Source: Oscillospiraceae bacterium
Lineage (GTDB): Bacteria; Bacillota; Clostridia; Oscillospirales; Ruminococcaceae
Assembly: GCA_016281125.1 (NCBI GenBank)
Contig: JAEEIA010000052.1
Location: 1-64,000, forward strand
Length of the DNA: 64,000 nt
Direction of reading: 5' to 3'
Within the stretch, counting starts at the first letter, position 1. Every line of letters begins with the position of its first letter. Below are positions 1-8,806 of the stretch, in pieces. The notes below the pieces were generated by a model that saw only the letters and a program-made list of their open reading frames with translations, was not told the origin of the DNA and did not search any database. Made by a program: the position numbers and the translations under genes.

Positions 1-77
1 ATCGGTCGAGGGCTTTTCCTTCGCTTGATTCCACAGCGATCACTTGCTTTCAGTTTTCAGGGTATTGAGTAAAAGAA
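1..77 (+). other. end of rRNA operon, spacer before 5S rRNA
   Basis: This stretch directly precedes the 5S rRNA gene on the same strand and holds no gene. From its position it should be the 23S-5S spacer, but the 23S gene is outside the window, so this rests on context only. Confidence 0.5.
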
Positions 78-193
<116 letters not shown>

Positions 194-198
194 ACTCA

Positions 199-225
199 AC
201 CCAGAGTTTTCACTCTGGGTTTTTT
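199..225 (+). terminator. rRNA operon terminator
   Basis: ACCCAGAG (199-206) pairs with CTCTGGGT (213-220) around a six-base loop, and a T run follows. It sits six bases after the 5S gene, as a rho-independent terminator of the rRNA operon should. Confidence 0.9.
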
Positions 226-257
226 CATTTCCGGGAAATTTTTTTCTTGTAAACATC

Positions 258-286
258 TTGATTTTTAATACGCTCTGTGATATAAT
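258..286 (+). promoter_or_regulatory. promoter of tRNA-Gln
   Basis: TTGATT (258-263) and TATAAT (281-286) are separated by 17 bases and lie just upstream of tRNA-Gln. This is a near-consensus sigma-A promoter, so the tRNA is transcribed independently of the rRNA operon. Confidence 0.8.
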
Positions 287-294
287 AAAAAGGA

Positions 295-370
295 TGGGGC
301 ATAGCCAAGCGGTAAGGCACCAGACTTTGACTCTGGCATTTCGTAGGTTCAAATCCTGCTGCCCCAACCA
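295..370 (+). tRNA. tRNA-Gln (anticodon TTG)
   Basis: A full cloverleaf can be drawn. The acceptor strands TGGGGCA (295-301) and TGCCCCA (360-366) pair, the anticodon loop CTTTGAC carries TTG at 327-329, the T loop is GTTCAAATC, and CCA is encoded at 368-370. The U1-A72 acceptor pair is typical of glutamine tRNAs. Confidence 0.96.
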
Positions 371-464
371 ATCAAAAATCAGACCGATTGCCAAGCAATC
401 GGTCTTTCCGTCGGAAATCCGACAGACGAAAAAAGAAAAGGGAAAAAAACAGGAGCTGATTCAG

Positions 465-2078
465 ATGCAGGGCGCAAACGATACTGTCCGGACGCAAGCA
501 CCCGCTGCGGAATCCGTCAGTGCGGCGGAGAAGAGTACCCGCAGATTTCTTGTCATTGTTCTTGTCGTGATTCTGATAATCATCGGCGGGATCGGAATCT
601 GGTGCTATACCTATACGCATTTCAGGATGTTCGGGCAGCCGGAAAACATTTTTGCGGAGGAGATTTCCTTCCGCGGCAGTGAGATTCCCGATCTTGATAC
701 GCTGCGTGCATATCTGAAGCGCTTTAAGAATCTGAAAAAAGCCGACCTCGGCTCGTTTGAGGTCGAAGCAGAGGATTCTGTTCCGTTCCGGCAGGAGTTC
801 CCGCATACGGAGCTGCTGTACCGCACCGTCGTTACGATTGACAACAAGACATATGACGCGGATATCACCACGCTCGATATTTCCAAGCACGGCTATTCCG
901 ATACGCATTCGTTTATTCAGAAGCTCGATTATTTTCAGGATCTCGATACCGTTCTGTTCGGCGGGCAGACCATCCCGGAATCCGAAAAGCAGCGTCTTTG
1001 CGAGGCGTTTCCGGATGTCGATTTTGATGTGATCGGCACCTATGAAATTTACGGCAAACAGATACCGGAAAACGCGGAGGAGCTGGATCTTCGTGACGTC
1101 AAGCTCGATGCCTCCCTCTGCGATCAGCTCGCGCTGCTGACGCAGCTGAAATCAGTTGACCTGCACGATCAGCCGCTGTCCATTGAGGAGAAAAAAGAGC
1201 TCTGCAAGCTGTTCCCGGAGGTTTCCTTCGGCTGGACGGTCATCTATGACGGCGAGGAGTACGATTCTTCGATCACGGAGCTGAATCTCAGCAACCGGAA
1301 TCTGACGGAGGAGGATCTGGAGAACATCCGCGAGGCGATTTCACAGTTTCCGGATCTTGAAAAGGTCATTCTCTGTGACTGCGGCATTCCCTACGAGCGG
1401 CTCGCGGAGCTGAACGAGGAGTGGCCGGTCAGAGTGGTCTGGCGCGTGTGGCTGAACAACCGCTGGTCAATCCGCACGGATGATGTTGCATTCTCTGTCT
1501 TTATTATCCATTATGACTATCCGCGCATGGGCTCGTGGAATCTCGAAGTGCTGAAATACTGCACGGATCTGCTCGCACTCGATCTCGGCCATCAGTCGAT
1601 TTCCGATCTTTCCGTGATCGGTGAATATCTGACGGAGCTGCGCGTGCTGATTCTTGCGGATAACTGTATCTGGGATATTTCACCGCTTTCCAATCTGAAA
1701 CATCTGCATTATCTGGAGCTGTTCCTGAACCGGATTTACGATCTGAGCCCGCTGCGCGATCTGCATGAGCTCGTTGATGTCAATATCAGCTATAACGGCG
1801 GCATTTATGACATTGAACCGCTGCTGTATTCCCCGATGATGGAGCGCATCTGGATGGAGGCGACCAGCATCGGTATGGACAGTGTTGCGCTGCTCCAGGA
1901 AACGTATCCGGACTGCAAGCTGGTTCGCTGGGGCTCCGGCTCGGTGGATCAGGGCTGGCGTGAGCCGCATGAGCGTTATATTCAGATGATGGATATGTGG
2001 CAGCACAATTATTACGGCGACAAGTTCTCCTGCTTCGACGACAAGGCGATTGAGCTTGGCCTGCGTGACGATGAATAA
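465..2078 (+). CDS. membrane-anchored leucine-rich-repeat protein
   Basis: The protein is about 537 aa. A short hydrophilic N-terminus (about 25 residues) precedes one strong transmembrane segment (about 26-48), and the rest should lie outside the cell. The C-terminal third has clear LRR units such as LTELRVLILADNCIWDISPL and LKHLHYLELFLNRIYDLSPL. The middle has weaker repeats with phrases like ELDLRDVKL. The reading frame stays open far upstream through the tRNA. I chose the ATG at 465 because AGGAG (451-455) lies nine bases before it and the tRNA cannot be coding. LRR proteins of this kind usually bind proteins or glycans at the surface; the ligand is unknown. Confidence 0.8.
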   Translation: MQGANDTVRTQAPAAESVSAAEKSTRRFLVIVLVVILIIIGGIGIWCYTYTHFRMFGQPENIFAEEISFRGSEIPDLDTLRAYLKRFKNLKKADLGSFEVEAEDSVPFRQEFPHTELLYRTVVTIDNKTYDADITTLDISKHGYSDTHSFIQKLDYFQDLDTVLFGGQTIPESEKQRLCEAFPDVDFDVIGTYEIYGKQIPENAEELDLRDVKLDASLCDQLALLTQLKSVDLHDQPLSIEEKKELCKLFPEVSFGWTVIYDGEEYDSSITELNLSNRNLTEEDLENIREAISQFPDLEKVILCDCGIPYERLAELNEEWPVRVVWRVWLNNRWSIRTDDVAFSVFIIHYDYPRMGSWNLEVLKYCTDLLALDLGHQSISDLSVIGEYLTELRVLILADNCIWDISPLSNLKHLHYLELFLNRIYDLSPLRDLHELVDVNISYNGGIYDIEPLLYSPMMERIWMEATSIGMDSVALLQETYPDCKLVRWGSGSVDQGWREPHERYIQMMDMWQHNYYGDKFSCFDDKAIELGLRDDE

Positions 2079-2110
2079 TCCGTCGGAGATACAAGATTTT
2101 CGACAAATCA

Positions 2111-2141
2111 AGGGGACGCTCTGCAATCAAGAGCGTCCCCT
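2111..2141. terminator. hairpin downstream of the LRR gene
   Basis: AGGGGACGCTC (2111-2121) pairs with GAGCGTCCCCT (2131-2141). The GGGGACGC-type arm recurs in the terminator at 27251-27279, so it may be a reused terminator stem in this genome. The T tract is weak, and the next hairpin is the better terminator. Confidence 0.55.
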
Positions 2142-2158
2142 GAAATTTTGACAAACAA

Positions 2159-2191
2159 AGGCGCTGACCGCAGTCAGCGCCTGTTTTTTTT
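2159..2191. terminator. bidirectional terminator between LRR gene and ilvE
   Basis: AGGCGCTGAC (2159-2168) pairs perfectly with GTCAGCGCCT (2173-2182). A run of T follows on the plus strand, and a T-rich stretch follows on the minus strand. It lies between the convergent LRR gene and ilvE and can serve both. Confidence 0.88.
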
Positions 2192-2201
2192 GTTGCAGGA
2201 A

Positions 2202-3269
2202 TTATTTCACCGGAACAACCCAGCCGAACGGATCTTCCAGCTTGCCCCACTGGATACCGGTCATGGTATCGTAGATCTTCTGAGAGATCGGTCCGATCTT
2301 GTTGTCGTTGATCGTCATGACCTTGTCGCCCCACTTCAGGTGGCCGACCGGAGAGATAACAGCAGCCGTACCGGTGCCGAAGACCTCATCCAGCTTGCCG
2401 TTGTCGTATGCATCTGCGATCTCCTGAATGGTGATTCTGCGCTCGGAAACCTTCATGCCCCAGCTCTTGGTCAGCTCCAGCACGGACTTTCTGGTGATGC
2501 CCGGCAGGATGGAGCCCTGGAGCTCCGGCGTGACGATTTCGCCGTCGATGACGAACATGATGTTCATTGCGCCGACTTCCTCGATGTACTTCTGCTCAAC
2601 ACCGTCGAGCCACAGCACCTGAGAATAGCCTTCCTTATGTGCCTCATCCTGACCGATCAGGGAAGCAGCGTAGTTGCCGCCGGTCTTGGTGTAGCCCATA
2701 CCGCCGCGCACCGCACGGACATACTTGGACTCAACATAGATCTTGACCGGATCCAGACCGGATGCATAATATGCGCCGGACGGCGAGAGGATGATGATGA
2801 ACTTGTACATATCGCCGGGCTTGACGCCGAGGAACGGATCAACTGCGATGATGAACGGACGGATGTAGAGAGAAGCGCCCTCAGCGGACGGAACCCAGTC
2901 CTTTTCAACCTTCAGCAGAGCCATGAGGCCTTCCATTGCATCCTCGATCGGCAGCTCCGGAATGACCAGACGGTTGTTGGAGCTGTTCAGACGCTTGAAG
3001 TTCTCCTCCGGGCGGAACAGCTGGATCTCACCGTCAGCACGGCGATAAGCCTTCAGACCCTCAAAGACCTCCTGGCCGTAATGCAGGCAGAGTGCCGCCG
3101 GGCTCAGTTCAAGGTTGCCGTAGGGTACGATTCTTGCATCATGCCAGCCCTTGCCGGTTTCATAGTCCATGATGAACATGTAGTCGGTGAAGATGTGACC
3201 GAAGCCGAGCTTGGTCTCGTCTGCCGGCTTTGCCTTCAGGCTTGCTGCCTTTTCAAAACGAATGTCCAT
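2202..3269 (-). CDS. ilvE: branched-chain amino acid aminotransferase
   Basis: The protein is 355 aa, a fold-type IV PLP aminotransferase that makes the last step of leucine, isoleucine and valine synthesis (2-keto acid plus glutamate) or the first step of their breakdown, in the cytoplasm. The PLP lysine is K195 in [25 protein letters not shown] (about 64-76) and the cofactor-phosphate region around [14 protein letters not shown] near the C-terminus match bacterial BCATs of the long IlvE type. The start has AGAGG just upstream. A 42-aa membrane peptide gene lies immediately upstream behind the promoter at 3560-3588 and may share the transcript. The bidirectional terminator at 2159-2191 ends it. 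Confidence 0.95.
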   Translation of the reverse strand: MDIRFEKAASLKAKPADETKLGFGHIFTDYMFIMDYETGKGWHDARIVPYGNLELSPAALCLHYGQEVFEGLKAYRRADGEIQLFRPEENFKRLNSSNNRLVIPELPIEDAMEGLMALLKVEKDWVPSAEGASLYIRPFIIAVDPFLGVKPGDMYKFIIILSPSGAYYASGLDPVKIYVESKYVRAVRGGMGYTKTGGNYAASLIGQDEAHKEGYSQVLWLDGVEQKYIEEVGAMNIMFVIDGEIVTPELQGSILPGITRKSVLELTKSWGMKVSERRITIQEIADAYDNGKLDEVFGTGTAAVISPVGHLKWGDKVMTINDNKIGPISQKIYDTMTGIQWGKLEDPFGWVVPVK

Positions 3270-3354
3270 TGCTTTTTCCTCTTTTCCTCACAGTTTCTTA
3301 GAGTTTTCAGCCGCACCGTTCACGGCACTGCTGATATGTCATGCCGAGCACAGC

Positions 3355-3483
3355 TCAGCAGGCATTTCCTTTCAGATAGCGCGGGGTGTACTTATTGCGG
3401 TACAGTTCAACGGCATACCGCACGGAAACGACCGCGCTGCAAATGATCACGAGCAAAAATAAAATACGGATCACATTTTTCAT
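3355..3483 (-). CDS. 42-aa single-pass membrane peptide
   Basis: The 42-residue frame starts MKNVIRILFLLVIICSAVVS and ends YLKGNAC. It has one hydrophobic segment (about residues 4-24) followed by a basic, tyrosine-rich tail, so it would sit in the membrane with a short soluble tail. The start has GGAG eight bases upstream, and a consensus promoter (3560-3588) lies about 80 bases further up. It is followed by ilvE, in the same direction. I do not recognise a family. The ribosome binding site, promoter and hydrophobic profile support a real small gene; a leader role for ilvE is possible, but it lacks the runs of Ile, Leu or Val codons of a classic leader peptide. Confidence 0.55.
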   Translation of the reverse strand: MKNVIRILFLLVIICSAVVSVRYAVELYRNKYTPRYLKGNAC

Positions 3484-3559
3484 ATTGTCACGCTCCGTTC
3501 TGCCGCACAGCGGCTTTGATGCTTGTCAGATAACGTGTGCAGACTCCCCTGCGCCTTTT

Positions 3560-3588
3560 ATTATAGCACATCTTGTGCCGGATATCAA
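3560..3588 (-). promoter_or_regulatory. promoter of small peptide-ilvE transcript
   Basis: On the minus strand TTGATA (3588-3583) and TATAAT (3565-3560) are 17 bases apart, with TGC preceding the -10. It would drive the 42-aa peptide gene and probably ilvE. Confidence 0.8.
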
Positions 3589-3627
3589 GTGAAAAAGAAA
3601 AAAACTGTGTGAAAATTGCTTTGCAGG

Positions 3628-4086
3628 TCATTCTTCTGCGTTGTCGTGGCCGCCGTACAGCCTTGCAGTCCGTTTTTCCCTGAGCCATTCGGTCAGCAGC
3701 CAAAACGGTACCAGTACGCCGGATATGACAAACGCAAACACCGGCAGAATCCAGAATTTCTCCGCCTCTGAATTTTCGCAGGGCGGGAACAGGCCGGATG
3801 CGGTCAGCTTCACTGCAATCCACACAAACGCTGCACTTTCCAGTCCCCAGAAAAACAGGCAGGCGGTCACATGCCGCCAGCGCTTCCGGCAGTGATTCTG
3901 CACGCGCAGCGCCGGTTCCAGCATACAGAACAGCACAGACGGAACTCCTGCGATCAGGAGCATTACGACTGCGCTGAAATCCGGTATCTGTCCGTCTGAA
4001 ACCAGATGCCCGAGCCAAAGGTATAACGTCAGGATCACCTGCATGAGCAGCTGCGCAGCCGTCATTTGCAGAAGCCTCTTTTTCAT
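3628..4086 (-). CDS. hypothetical four-helix membrane protein
   Basis: The protein is 152 aa with about four hydrophobic segments (roughly 10-30, 38-58, 72-92 and 110-130), and ends in a charged tail. I recognise no motif. It begins one base after the stop of the HAD hydrolase gene on the same strand, with AGGA before its ATG, so the two are co-transcribed. The role is unknown. Confidence 0.6.
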   Translation of the reverse strand: MKKRLLQMTAAQLLMQVILTLYLWLGHLVSDGQIPDFSAVVMLLIAGVPSVLFCMLEPALRVQNHCRKRWRHVTACLFFWGLESAAFVWIAVKLTASGLFPPCENSEAEKFWILPVFAFVISGVLVPFWLLTEWLREKRTARLYGGHDNAEE

Positions 4087-4087
4087 G

Positions 4088-4930
4088 TTATCCTCTCCCG
4101 CAGTGCGTTACAAACGCCGCGATCCAGTCTGCGAAGAAGCCGCTTTCGCAGGTCTTCTCCGAAAGAAAGCCGCCCTTTCCCGCGACTGCTTTCAGCACGG
4201 AAGGCTGCGAATCCGCAGGACAGCCGCAGTGATCCGCGGCAAGCAGCATTGCGGTGTCATTGTCAAAATCACCGGCAGCACCGATGACAGTACCCGCCGG
4301 CAGAAAACGCCGCAGCTTTGTCAGTGCGGTGCCCTTGCTGGTGTCATGCGGCAGAATTTCCAGGAACCAGCGGTGCGAGCGCGTGAAATTCACCAGTTCA
4401 AACCGTTCCTGCTTTACATATTCCAGCATCTCCGAAATCCGCTCAGGCGCGCCCGCGAACAGCGATTTGTAGCACTGCTCCGGCGAAATCTCGTCAAGCG
4501 TTTTCCGGACAAGCGGGATATGCGTGATTTCCAGATGCTGCCGCTCATAGTCGTTTTCCTGCAGGACGAACACGCCGTCCGGTGCCAGCACCTCTGCGCC
4601 GACGTCCGGGAATTCGCGCATCAGCTCGATCAGGATCTCCTTTGTCCCTGACGGCAGATGCGCCGCCCCGACGGTTTTCTGTGCCGCTGGATCGTAAAGC
4701 AGCGCGCCGTTATACATCACGACAGGGAAATCCGGGCGCAGCAGCTCCAGAAATTCCTGCGAGGCCTGCGTGCCGCGTCCCGTTGCGATACTGAACAGCC
4801 CGCCCTTTCTCCGGAAATCCGCGATGGCTGCGGCGTCCTCCGGCGAAACGGTTTTCTCCGGCGTCAGCAGCGTGCCGTCCAGATCGGTCAGCAGTGCAAG
4901 GCCGGCATAGGGCTTTTCAGAATGATTCAT
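4088..4930 (-). CDS. HAD-superfamily (Cof-type) hydrolase
   Basis: The protein is 280 aa. Motif I, LLTDLDGTLL (about 13-22), holds the nucleophile Asp and the second Asp. Motif II is in FSIATGRG, and motif IV is GAAGDFDNDTAML near residue 220. The insert between motifs II and III identifies a class IIB (Cof) cap. Such enzymes dephosphorylate sugar phosphates, flavin or PLP in the cytoplasm; the substrate cannot be read from sequence. AAAGGAG lies 11 bases before the ATG. The gene is followed by a small membrane protein gene in the same operon. Confidence 0.88.
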   Translation of the reverse strand: MNHSEKPYAGLALLTDLDGTLLTPEKTVSPEDAAAIADFRRKGGLFSIATGRGTQASQEFLELLRPDFPVVMYNGALLYDPAAQKTVGAAHLPSGTKEILIELMREFPDVGAEVLAPDGVFVLQENDYERQHLEITHIPLVRKTLDEISPEQCYKSLFAGAPERISEMLEYVKQERFELVNFTRSHRWFLEILPHDTSKGTALTKLRRFLPAGTVIGAAGDFDNDTAMLLAADHCGCPADSQPSVLKAVAGKGGFLSEKTCESGFFADWIAAFVTHCGRG

Positions 4931-4946
4931 CGGTTTTGATACTCCT

Positions 4947-5549
4947 TTATGATTCCTGGGTTCCTTCCCAGAGGTGTTTCAGTCTTTCGATATCTGCCGG
5001 CATGACCGGGAACAAGCCGCTCTGATCCAGACAGATCTTGCAGCCGTCGCATCCGTACAGAACGCCGTGCCTGCGGCATTTCGGAAAGCTGTTCAGCGTC
5101 GGATCGTCCGGCTTGTGCCACTTGAACCAGTTCGATTCCGCCTCCGGCACAATCAGGTCTGCCGTCATGCAGCGGAACAGTGCGATGAACTCGTCCATTT
5201 GCTCATTCACCCGTTCCGGCTCTACGCTGTATTGGAGCATCTGCTGCGTTTCCGGCTTCTGCATGACTTCCCTGGCATGCTCCGCAGTCCGGATCAGAAA
5301 TGCGCGGTCAGCTTCAAAGGTTTCCGCTTTCCACGGCATGTCCGGAAGTTCAAATCCGGCAACGCCGAGCCCGAGCGTCGAAGTGTTCCGCTCACTGAGG
5401 AATACGATCATCCGCTTTTCCGAATCGGTTATTGCCAGTTCGGAGCCGCTGACAACCAGGCAGTCGATTGCCCAGTCCAGCCCGCCGTTTGACAGCTTGA
5501 AATCCGCATCGCAGTTCATGCCGTGTTTCAGCACAATCCAGTTCCCCAT
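4947..5549 (-). CDS. hypothetical protein with cysteine-rich C-terminus
   Basis: The protein is about 200 aa and soluble. The start was set at the fourth-codon methionine (MGNWIVL) because AAAGGAG then lies nine bases upstream; the earlier ATG would sit directly on the ribosome binding site. The C-terminus has CRRHGVLYGCDGCKICLD, a C-x8-C-x2-C-x2-C cluster that could bind zinc. I do not recognise the family. It is 16 bases upstream of the HAD gene and probably co-transcribed with it. Confidence 0.6.
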   Translation of the reverse strand: MGNWIVLKHGMNCDADFKLSNGGLDWAIDCLVVSGSELAITDSEKRMIVFLSERNTSTLGLGVAGFELPDMPWKAETFEADRAFLIRTAEHAREVMQKPETQQMLQYSVEPERVNEQMDEFIALFRCMTADLIVPEAESNWFKWHKPDDPTLNSFPKCRRHGVLYGCDGCKICLDQSGLFPVMPADIERLKHLWEGTQES

Positions 5550-5589
5550 ATCAGGCATCTCCTTTCAGGCGGCTGGGCAAATCCTGCGA

Positions 5590-6987
5590 TCAGCCCTCGC
5601 TCTGCCCGCCGCCGGACGGCTTCTCTCCGCCCTGCGGACGGTTCCCGCCGCGGTGATTCGGATACCGCCGGTTGTTCGGTCTGCGGTAGCGGCGGTTATC
5701 ACCCTGCTGTTTCTCCTGATTCCGGCGTTCCTGCCGCTGCTCGGCGGCGCGCGCCGGATCCTCAACAACAGCGCGGTGCTCGGTGAAGTCCATGCCGTCC
5801 AGAAGCGGCGCTGCGTGGCGTACCGGCTGCTGTGCGGGCTGCGGCGCAGCTGCTTTCTGACGGTTCTCACCGAATTCCGGATGCAGCACAGCGGCATTTT
5901 CCTGCCGTGCCTCCGGCTTGTTTTCAGGCTTATGCTCCTGCCGGTTCCGCGGCTGCCGCTGCGGGCGCTCGCTGTTGTTTCTGCGCTCACCGGACTGCTC
6001 CTGCTTCTGCGGACGGGGCGGTCTTTGCGGACGCTCCGGCTTTTCCGGACGCTCTGTTTTTTCGGGCTTTTCCGCCTGTTCCGGCTTTGCCGTCTGCTTT
6101 GTCGCAGCGGCCTCCGGCTTCGCGGGCAGCGTCTTCTTGTCGCGCAGATCTTCTCTGGTCATGCGGCGGCTTGCATCCTGCAAGCGTTCGACGGCATCGC
6201 GGTGAACCGTAACCGGCACGTCGGAATTTTCCGGCTTCACGCGCAGCATGCCTGTCACGAGGTTCGCCTCCATGACATAGGCACGCACCGGCAGCTCGCC
6301 CGGCAGAATGACCGTGGAGCCGACCTTCGGCGTCAGCTTGATGAGCTCCTCGTAAACGGGGCTCTCATAGCGCAGGCAGCACATCAGTCTGCCGCAGGCG
6401 CCGGAAATCTTGGTCGGATTGAGCGCGAGTCCCTGCTCCTTCGCCATTTTAATGGAGATCGGCTGGAAGTTGTTGAGATAGCCCTTGCAGCAGAACTCCC
6501 GTCCGCAGATGCCGAGGCCGCCCAGCAGCTTGGCCTCGTCGCGGTCACCGATCTGCCGCAGCTCGATGCGGACATGGAACGCGGTTGCCAGGTCCTTGAC
6601 CAGCTCGCGGAAATCGACGCGCGATTCCGCCGTAAAATAAAAGATCAGCTTATTGCTGTCGAATCCGCATTCCACATCGACCAGATGCATCGGCAGATTC
6701 CGCGACTCAATGCGCTCCTGACAGATGCGGAACGCCTCCGCCATATAGGCGCGGTTTTTTTCGAGAATCTGCATGTCCTCATCGGTCGCAAGGCGCAGAA
6801 TCGGCTTGAGCGGTGCGGTGATGCAGTCATCCTGTACGGCATGGCGTCTTGCCGCGACCTCGCCGCATTCAGGGCCTCTTGCCGTTTCCACAACGACATA
6901 GCTGCCCTCTGCGGGATTGAGATTGCCCGGCGCAAAATAATACATTTTGCCGCCGCTTTTGAATTTCACTCCGATAACTTCGATCAT
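5590..6987 (-). CDS. ricT: PSP1-domain protein RicT (YaaT)
   Basis: The protein is 465 aa. Residues 1-270 are a PSP1/RicT domain (IEVIGVKFKSGGKMYYFAPG at the N-terminus, LLGGLGICGREFCCKGYLN and SGACGRLMCCLRYE with the conserved cysteines). In Bacillus RicT joins RicA and RicF in an Fe-S complex that promotes RNase Y-dependent mRNA maturation and affects sporulation and competence. The start was set at 6987 rather than 14 codons upstream because family members begin here and a GGATAG sits before it. The last 175 residues are low-complexity, rich in Pro, Glu, Gln, Arg and Lys, ending in an Arg/Gly/Asn tail that looks RNA-binding. This tail is unusual. It follows holB and darA, the normal Firmicutes order. 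Confidence 0.92.
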   Translation of the reverse strand: MIEVIGVKFKSGGKMYYFAPGNLNPAEGSYVVVETARGPECGEVAARRHAVQDDCITAPLKPILRLATDEDMQILEKNRAYMAEAFRICQERIESRNLPMHLVDVECGFDSNKLIFYFTAESRVDFRELVKDLATAFHVRIELRQIGDRDEAKLLGGLGICGREFCCKGYLNNFQPISIKMAKEQGLALNPTKISGACGRLMCCLRYESPVYEELIKLTPKVGSTVILPGELPVRAYVMEANLVTGMLRVKPENSDVPVTVHRDAVERLQDASRRMTREDLRDKKTLPAKPEAAATKQTAKPEQAEKPEKTERPEKPERPQRPPRPQKQEQSGERRNNSERPQRQPRNRQEHKPENKPEARQENAAVLHPEFGENRQKAAAPQPAQQPVRHAAPLLDGMDFTEHRAVVEDPARAAEQRQERRNQEKQQGDNRRYRRPNNRRYPNHRGGNRPQGGEKPSGGGQSEG

Positions 6988-7044
6988 AGTATCTATCCTA
7001 TCCGGCGGATTGCTCCGCCCAAAATTCACATACGCTGTCAGGGA

Positions 7045-8016
7045 TTACGCATCACAGAGCGCCGCACAGAGCGCCGTTGCCGTCAGAACGGCACTGACAT
7101 TGCCGTCCAGATCCGCAAATGCCTCCCGGATCGCGCCGTGCATCCGCATGGCTCTGCGCGGTGTCAGTCCGGAAGAAAGCGTTTCCGCCGCAGCGCGGTC
7201 ACAGCCGAGCCGCGGAAAGCTGCCCTCCAGCGTCAGGACAGCCGCATCCCGCACCTGTGCGTCCAGCAGCTCCAGCGTCCGGATCAGCTGATCCTTGTCC
7301 GCAGCCGCCGCCGTCAGCAGGCGCAGCATTTCATATTCATTGCGCTCTGCCAGTGCGGCAGAGAGCGCCGCGGCGTCATCCGCAGCACGCTTCACGGCCG
7401 GGTCGCTGAGATACGCAATGCATTTGCCGATGTTTCCGCCGAATCTTGCCGCTGCCGCGCGGATATCCGCATCGGGATAATCCCGCTTCAGCAGCGCCTC
7501 GGTGCATTCCCCCGCCGTCACAGGAAAGACCGCCTTGGCGGTCATGCGGGAGAGCAGCGTCGGCAGCAGCACGCCGACCGATCCCGCCGTAAAGACAAAG
7601 CAGGAATGGGCAGGCGGCTCCTCGACGGATTTGAGCAGCGCGTTCTGCGCCTGAATGCTCATGCCGTCGGCATCCGGGAAAATAAACACGCGCATATCGC
7701 CGTTGTTCGGCAGGACGGAAGCCTCCCGCCGGATGTCGCGCACGGTTTCGACGGAAAAGCCCATGCGCTTGCCGGAGTGCTCCGCAGTCGTGATGTCCGG
7801 GTGCGCGTCCTCCGCGGCGAGCCGGCAGCTCTTGCAGGTGCCGCAGGGTGCAGAATCCGGATGTTCGCAGAGCACGAGCATCGCAAACCATTTCGCAATC
7901 AGCTTTTTGCCGCAGCCGCGCTCGCCGTGCAGCAGCAGCGCGTGCGGCAGATGATTCTGCTTCCGCATCGTGCGCAGCTCGGAGAGCAGCTGCTGATTGC
8001 CGTAAACCGCGGGCAT
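7045..8016 (-). CDS. holB: DNA polymerase III delta-prime subunit
   Basis: The protein is 323 aa and belongs to the clamp-loader AAA+ family. HALLLHGERGCGKKLIAKW near the N-terminus is the P-loop region (GERGCGKK), a zinc-ribbon-like CEHPDSAPCGTCKSC follows, and QNALLKSVEEPP with VLLPTLLSRM are the delta-prime signatures. It loads the beta clamp at the replication fork. The ATG at 8016 fits the family start. A GTG at 8031 overlapping the darA stop as GTGA is an alternative that would add five residues. The order darA-holB-ricT is conserved in Firmicutes. Confidence 0.92.
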   Translation of the reverse strand: MPAVYGNQQLLSELRTMRKQNHLPHALLLHGERGCGKKLIAKWFAMLVLCEHPDSAPCGTCKSCRLAAEDAHPDITTAEHSGKRMGFSVETVRDIRREASVLPNNGDMRVFIFPDADGMSIQAQNALLKSVEEPPAHSCFVFTAGSVGVLLPTLLSRMTAKAVFPVTAGECTEALLKRDYPDADIRAAAARFGGNIGKCIAYLSDPAVKRAADDAAALSAALAERNEYEMLRLLTAAAADKDQLIRTLELLDAQVRDAAVLTLEGSFPRLGCDRAAAETLSSGLTPRRAMRMHGAIREAFADLDGNVSAVLTATALCAALCDA

Positions 8017-8027
8017 GTTCGGTGTAT

Positions 8028-8360
8028 TCACAGCTTCTCGAACCGTTCGATATTCGTCACAAAGACGGTTGCACCGCCGACCGGTACCTCCAGCGGCATC
8101 GAGGGCATCTGCCCTGTCAGCGGAGAGCCGTAGGTCGGTGTGGACGGAACAAACTGCTTTCTGTGATGACATTTCTGTTCGACCACATTGATAACAGTGT
8201 CAACGTCGGCTTCCTCCACACAAATCAGAAAGGTCGTATTGCCGGAGCTCAGGAAGCTGCCGGAGGAAGCGAGCTTTGTTGCACGGAAGCCGTTTTTCGC
8301 AAGTGCCTTCGATACAGCAGCACTGTCATCGCCGTTGACGACTGCAAAGATCAGTTTCAT
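8028..8360 (-). CDS. darA: PII-like cyclic-di-AMP receptor DarA (PstA)
   Basis: The protein is 110 aa, the normal DarA size. It begins MKLIFAVVNGDD and has FLSSGNTTFLICVEEADVD, the PII-like fold with the T-loop glycine/serine stretch that contacts c-di-AMP. The start at 8360 was chosen because MKLIFAVV is the conserved family start and GAGGT lies upstream; the open frame extends further without support. It forms a trimer in the cytoplasm and senses c-di-AMP; its downstream target is not established. It heads a darA-holB-ricT operon behind the promoter at 8438-8466. Confidence 0.93.
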   Translation of the reverse strand: MKLIFAVVNGDDSAAVSKALAKNGFRATKLASSGSFLSSGNTTFLICVEEADVDTVINVVEQKCHHRKQFVPSTPTYGSPLTGQMPSMPLEVPVGGATVFVTNIERFEKL

Positions 8361-8437
8361 AATATGGATCGACCTCATTTCTGAAAGTTCTTTCTGAACG
8401 GATGTTCCGTACTTCTGTACAGGATATCCCATAATCA

Positions 8438-8466
8438 AGTATACCACAAAAATCCGTTTTGCGCAA
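8438..8466 (-). promoter_or_regulatory. promoter of darA-holB-ricT
   Basis: On the minus strand TTGCGC (8466-8461) and TATACT (8443-8438) are 17 bases apart, about 80 bases upstream of the darA start. Confidence 0.75.
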
Positions 8467-8629
8467 GTATATAATCAAAAAATAGTGCCGGGGAGCGGCG
8501 GGCAGTGCCCGCCTCCATTGATCTAAAGCTCTCCGGCAGGTCAGCTTGTATCATAAGGAATACTGCTCTCAGCTTGCTTTTTGCAGGATATATGCTTATA
8601 AGGCGGCAGTGCCGCCCTCCGTTTTTCCA
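8467..8629 (+). other. non-coding spacer with two GC hairpins
   Basis: No gene is visible. GGCGGGC/GCCCGCC (8498-8504 and 8508-8514) and GGCGGC/GCCGCC (8602-8607 and 8611-8616) are tight hairpins with the same AGT loop. The second is followed by a T run at 8622-8626 and could terminate plus-strand transcription. Confidence 0.5.
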
Positions 8630-8699
8630 CCCATGCAGCAGAGATATTATCTTTTCTTCACTTCTCCCATTGCACTTTTCAATATAATATGCTATAATA
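8630..8699 (+). repeat. 70-bp dispersed promoter-bearing repeat, copy 1
   Basis: This 70-bp block occurs again in reverse orientation at 24531-24600 with only three differences by eye. It contains a near-perfect promoter: TTGCAC (8670-8675), a 17-base spacer ending TGC, and TATAAT (8693-8698). It lies upstream of the BMP/ParB-like gene and should drive it. Confidence 0.85.
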
Positions 8700-8806
8700 A
8701 CTGCATACGGACAGGCCTATCCGTCCGCTGCTGCATCACAGCAAGAAAACGTACGGGCATCCGCTCCGGATACCCGCTTCCGCACAAACCGAAAAAGGAG
8801 CAGCAT

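Noticed and set aside
5038-8133. A 1031-aa open frame on the plus strand opposite ricT and holB
   Set aside because: It is Arg/Leu/Cys-rich nonsense that mirrors two well-supported minus-strand genes, and is a product of high-GC third positions in them.
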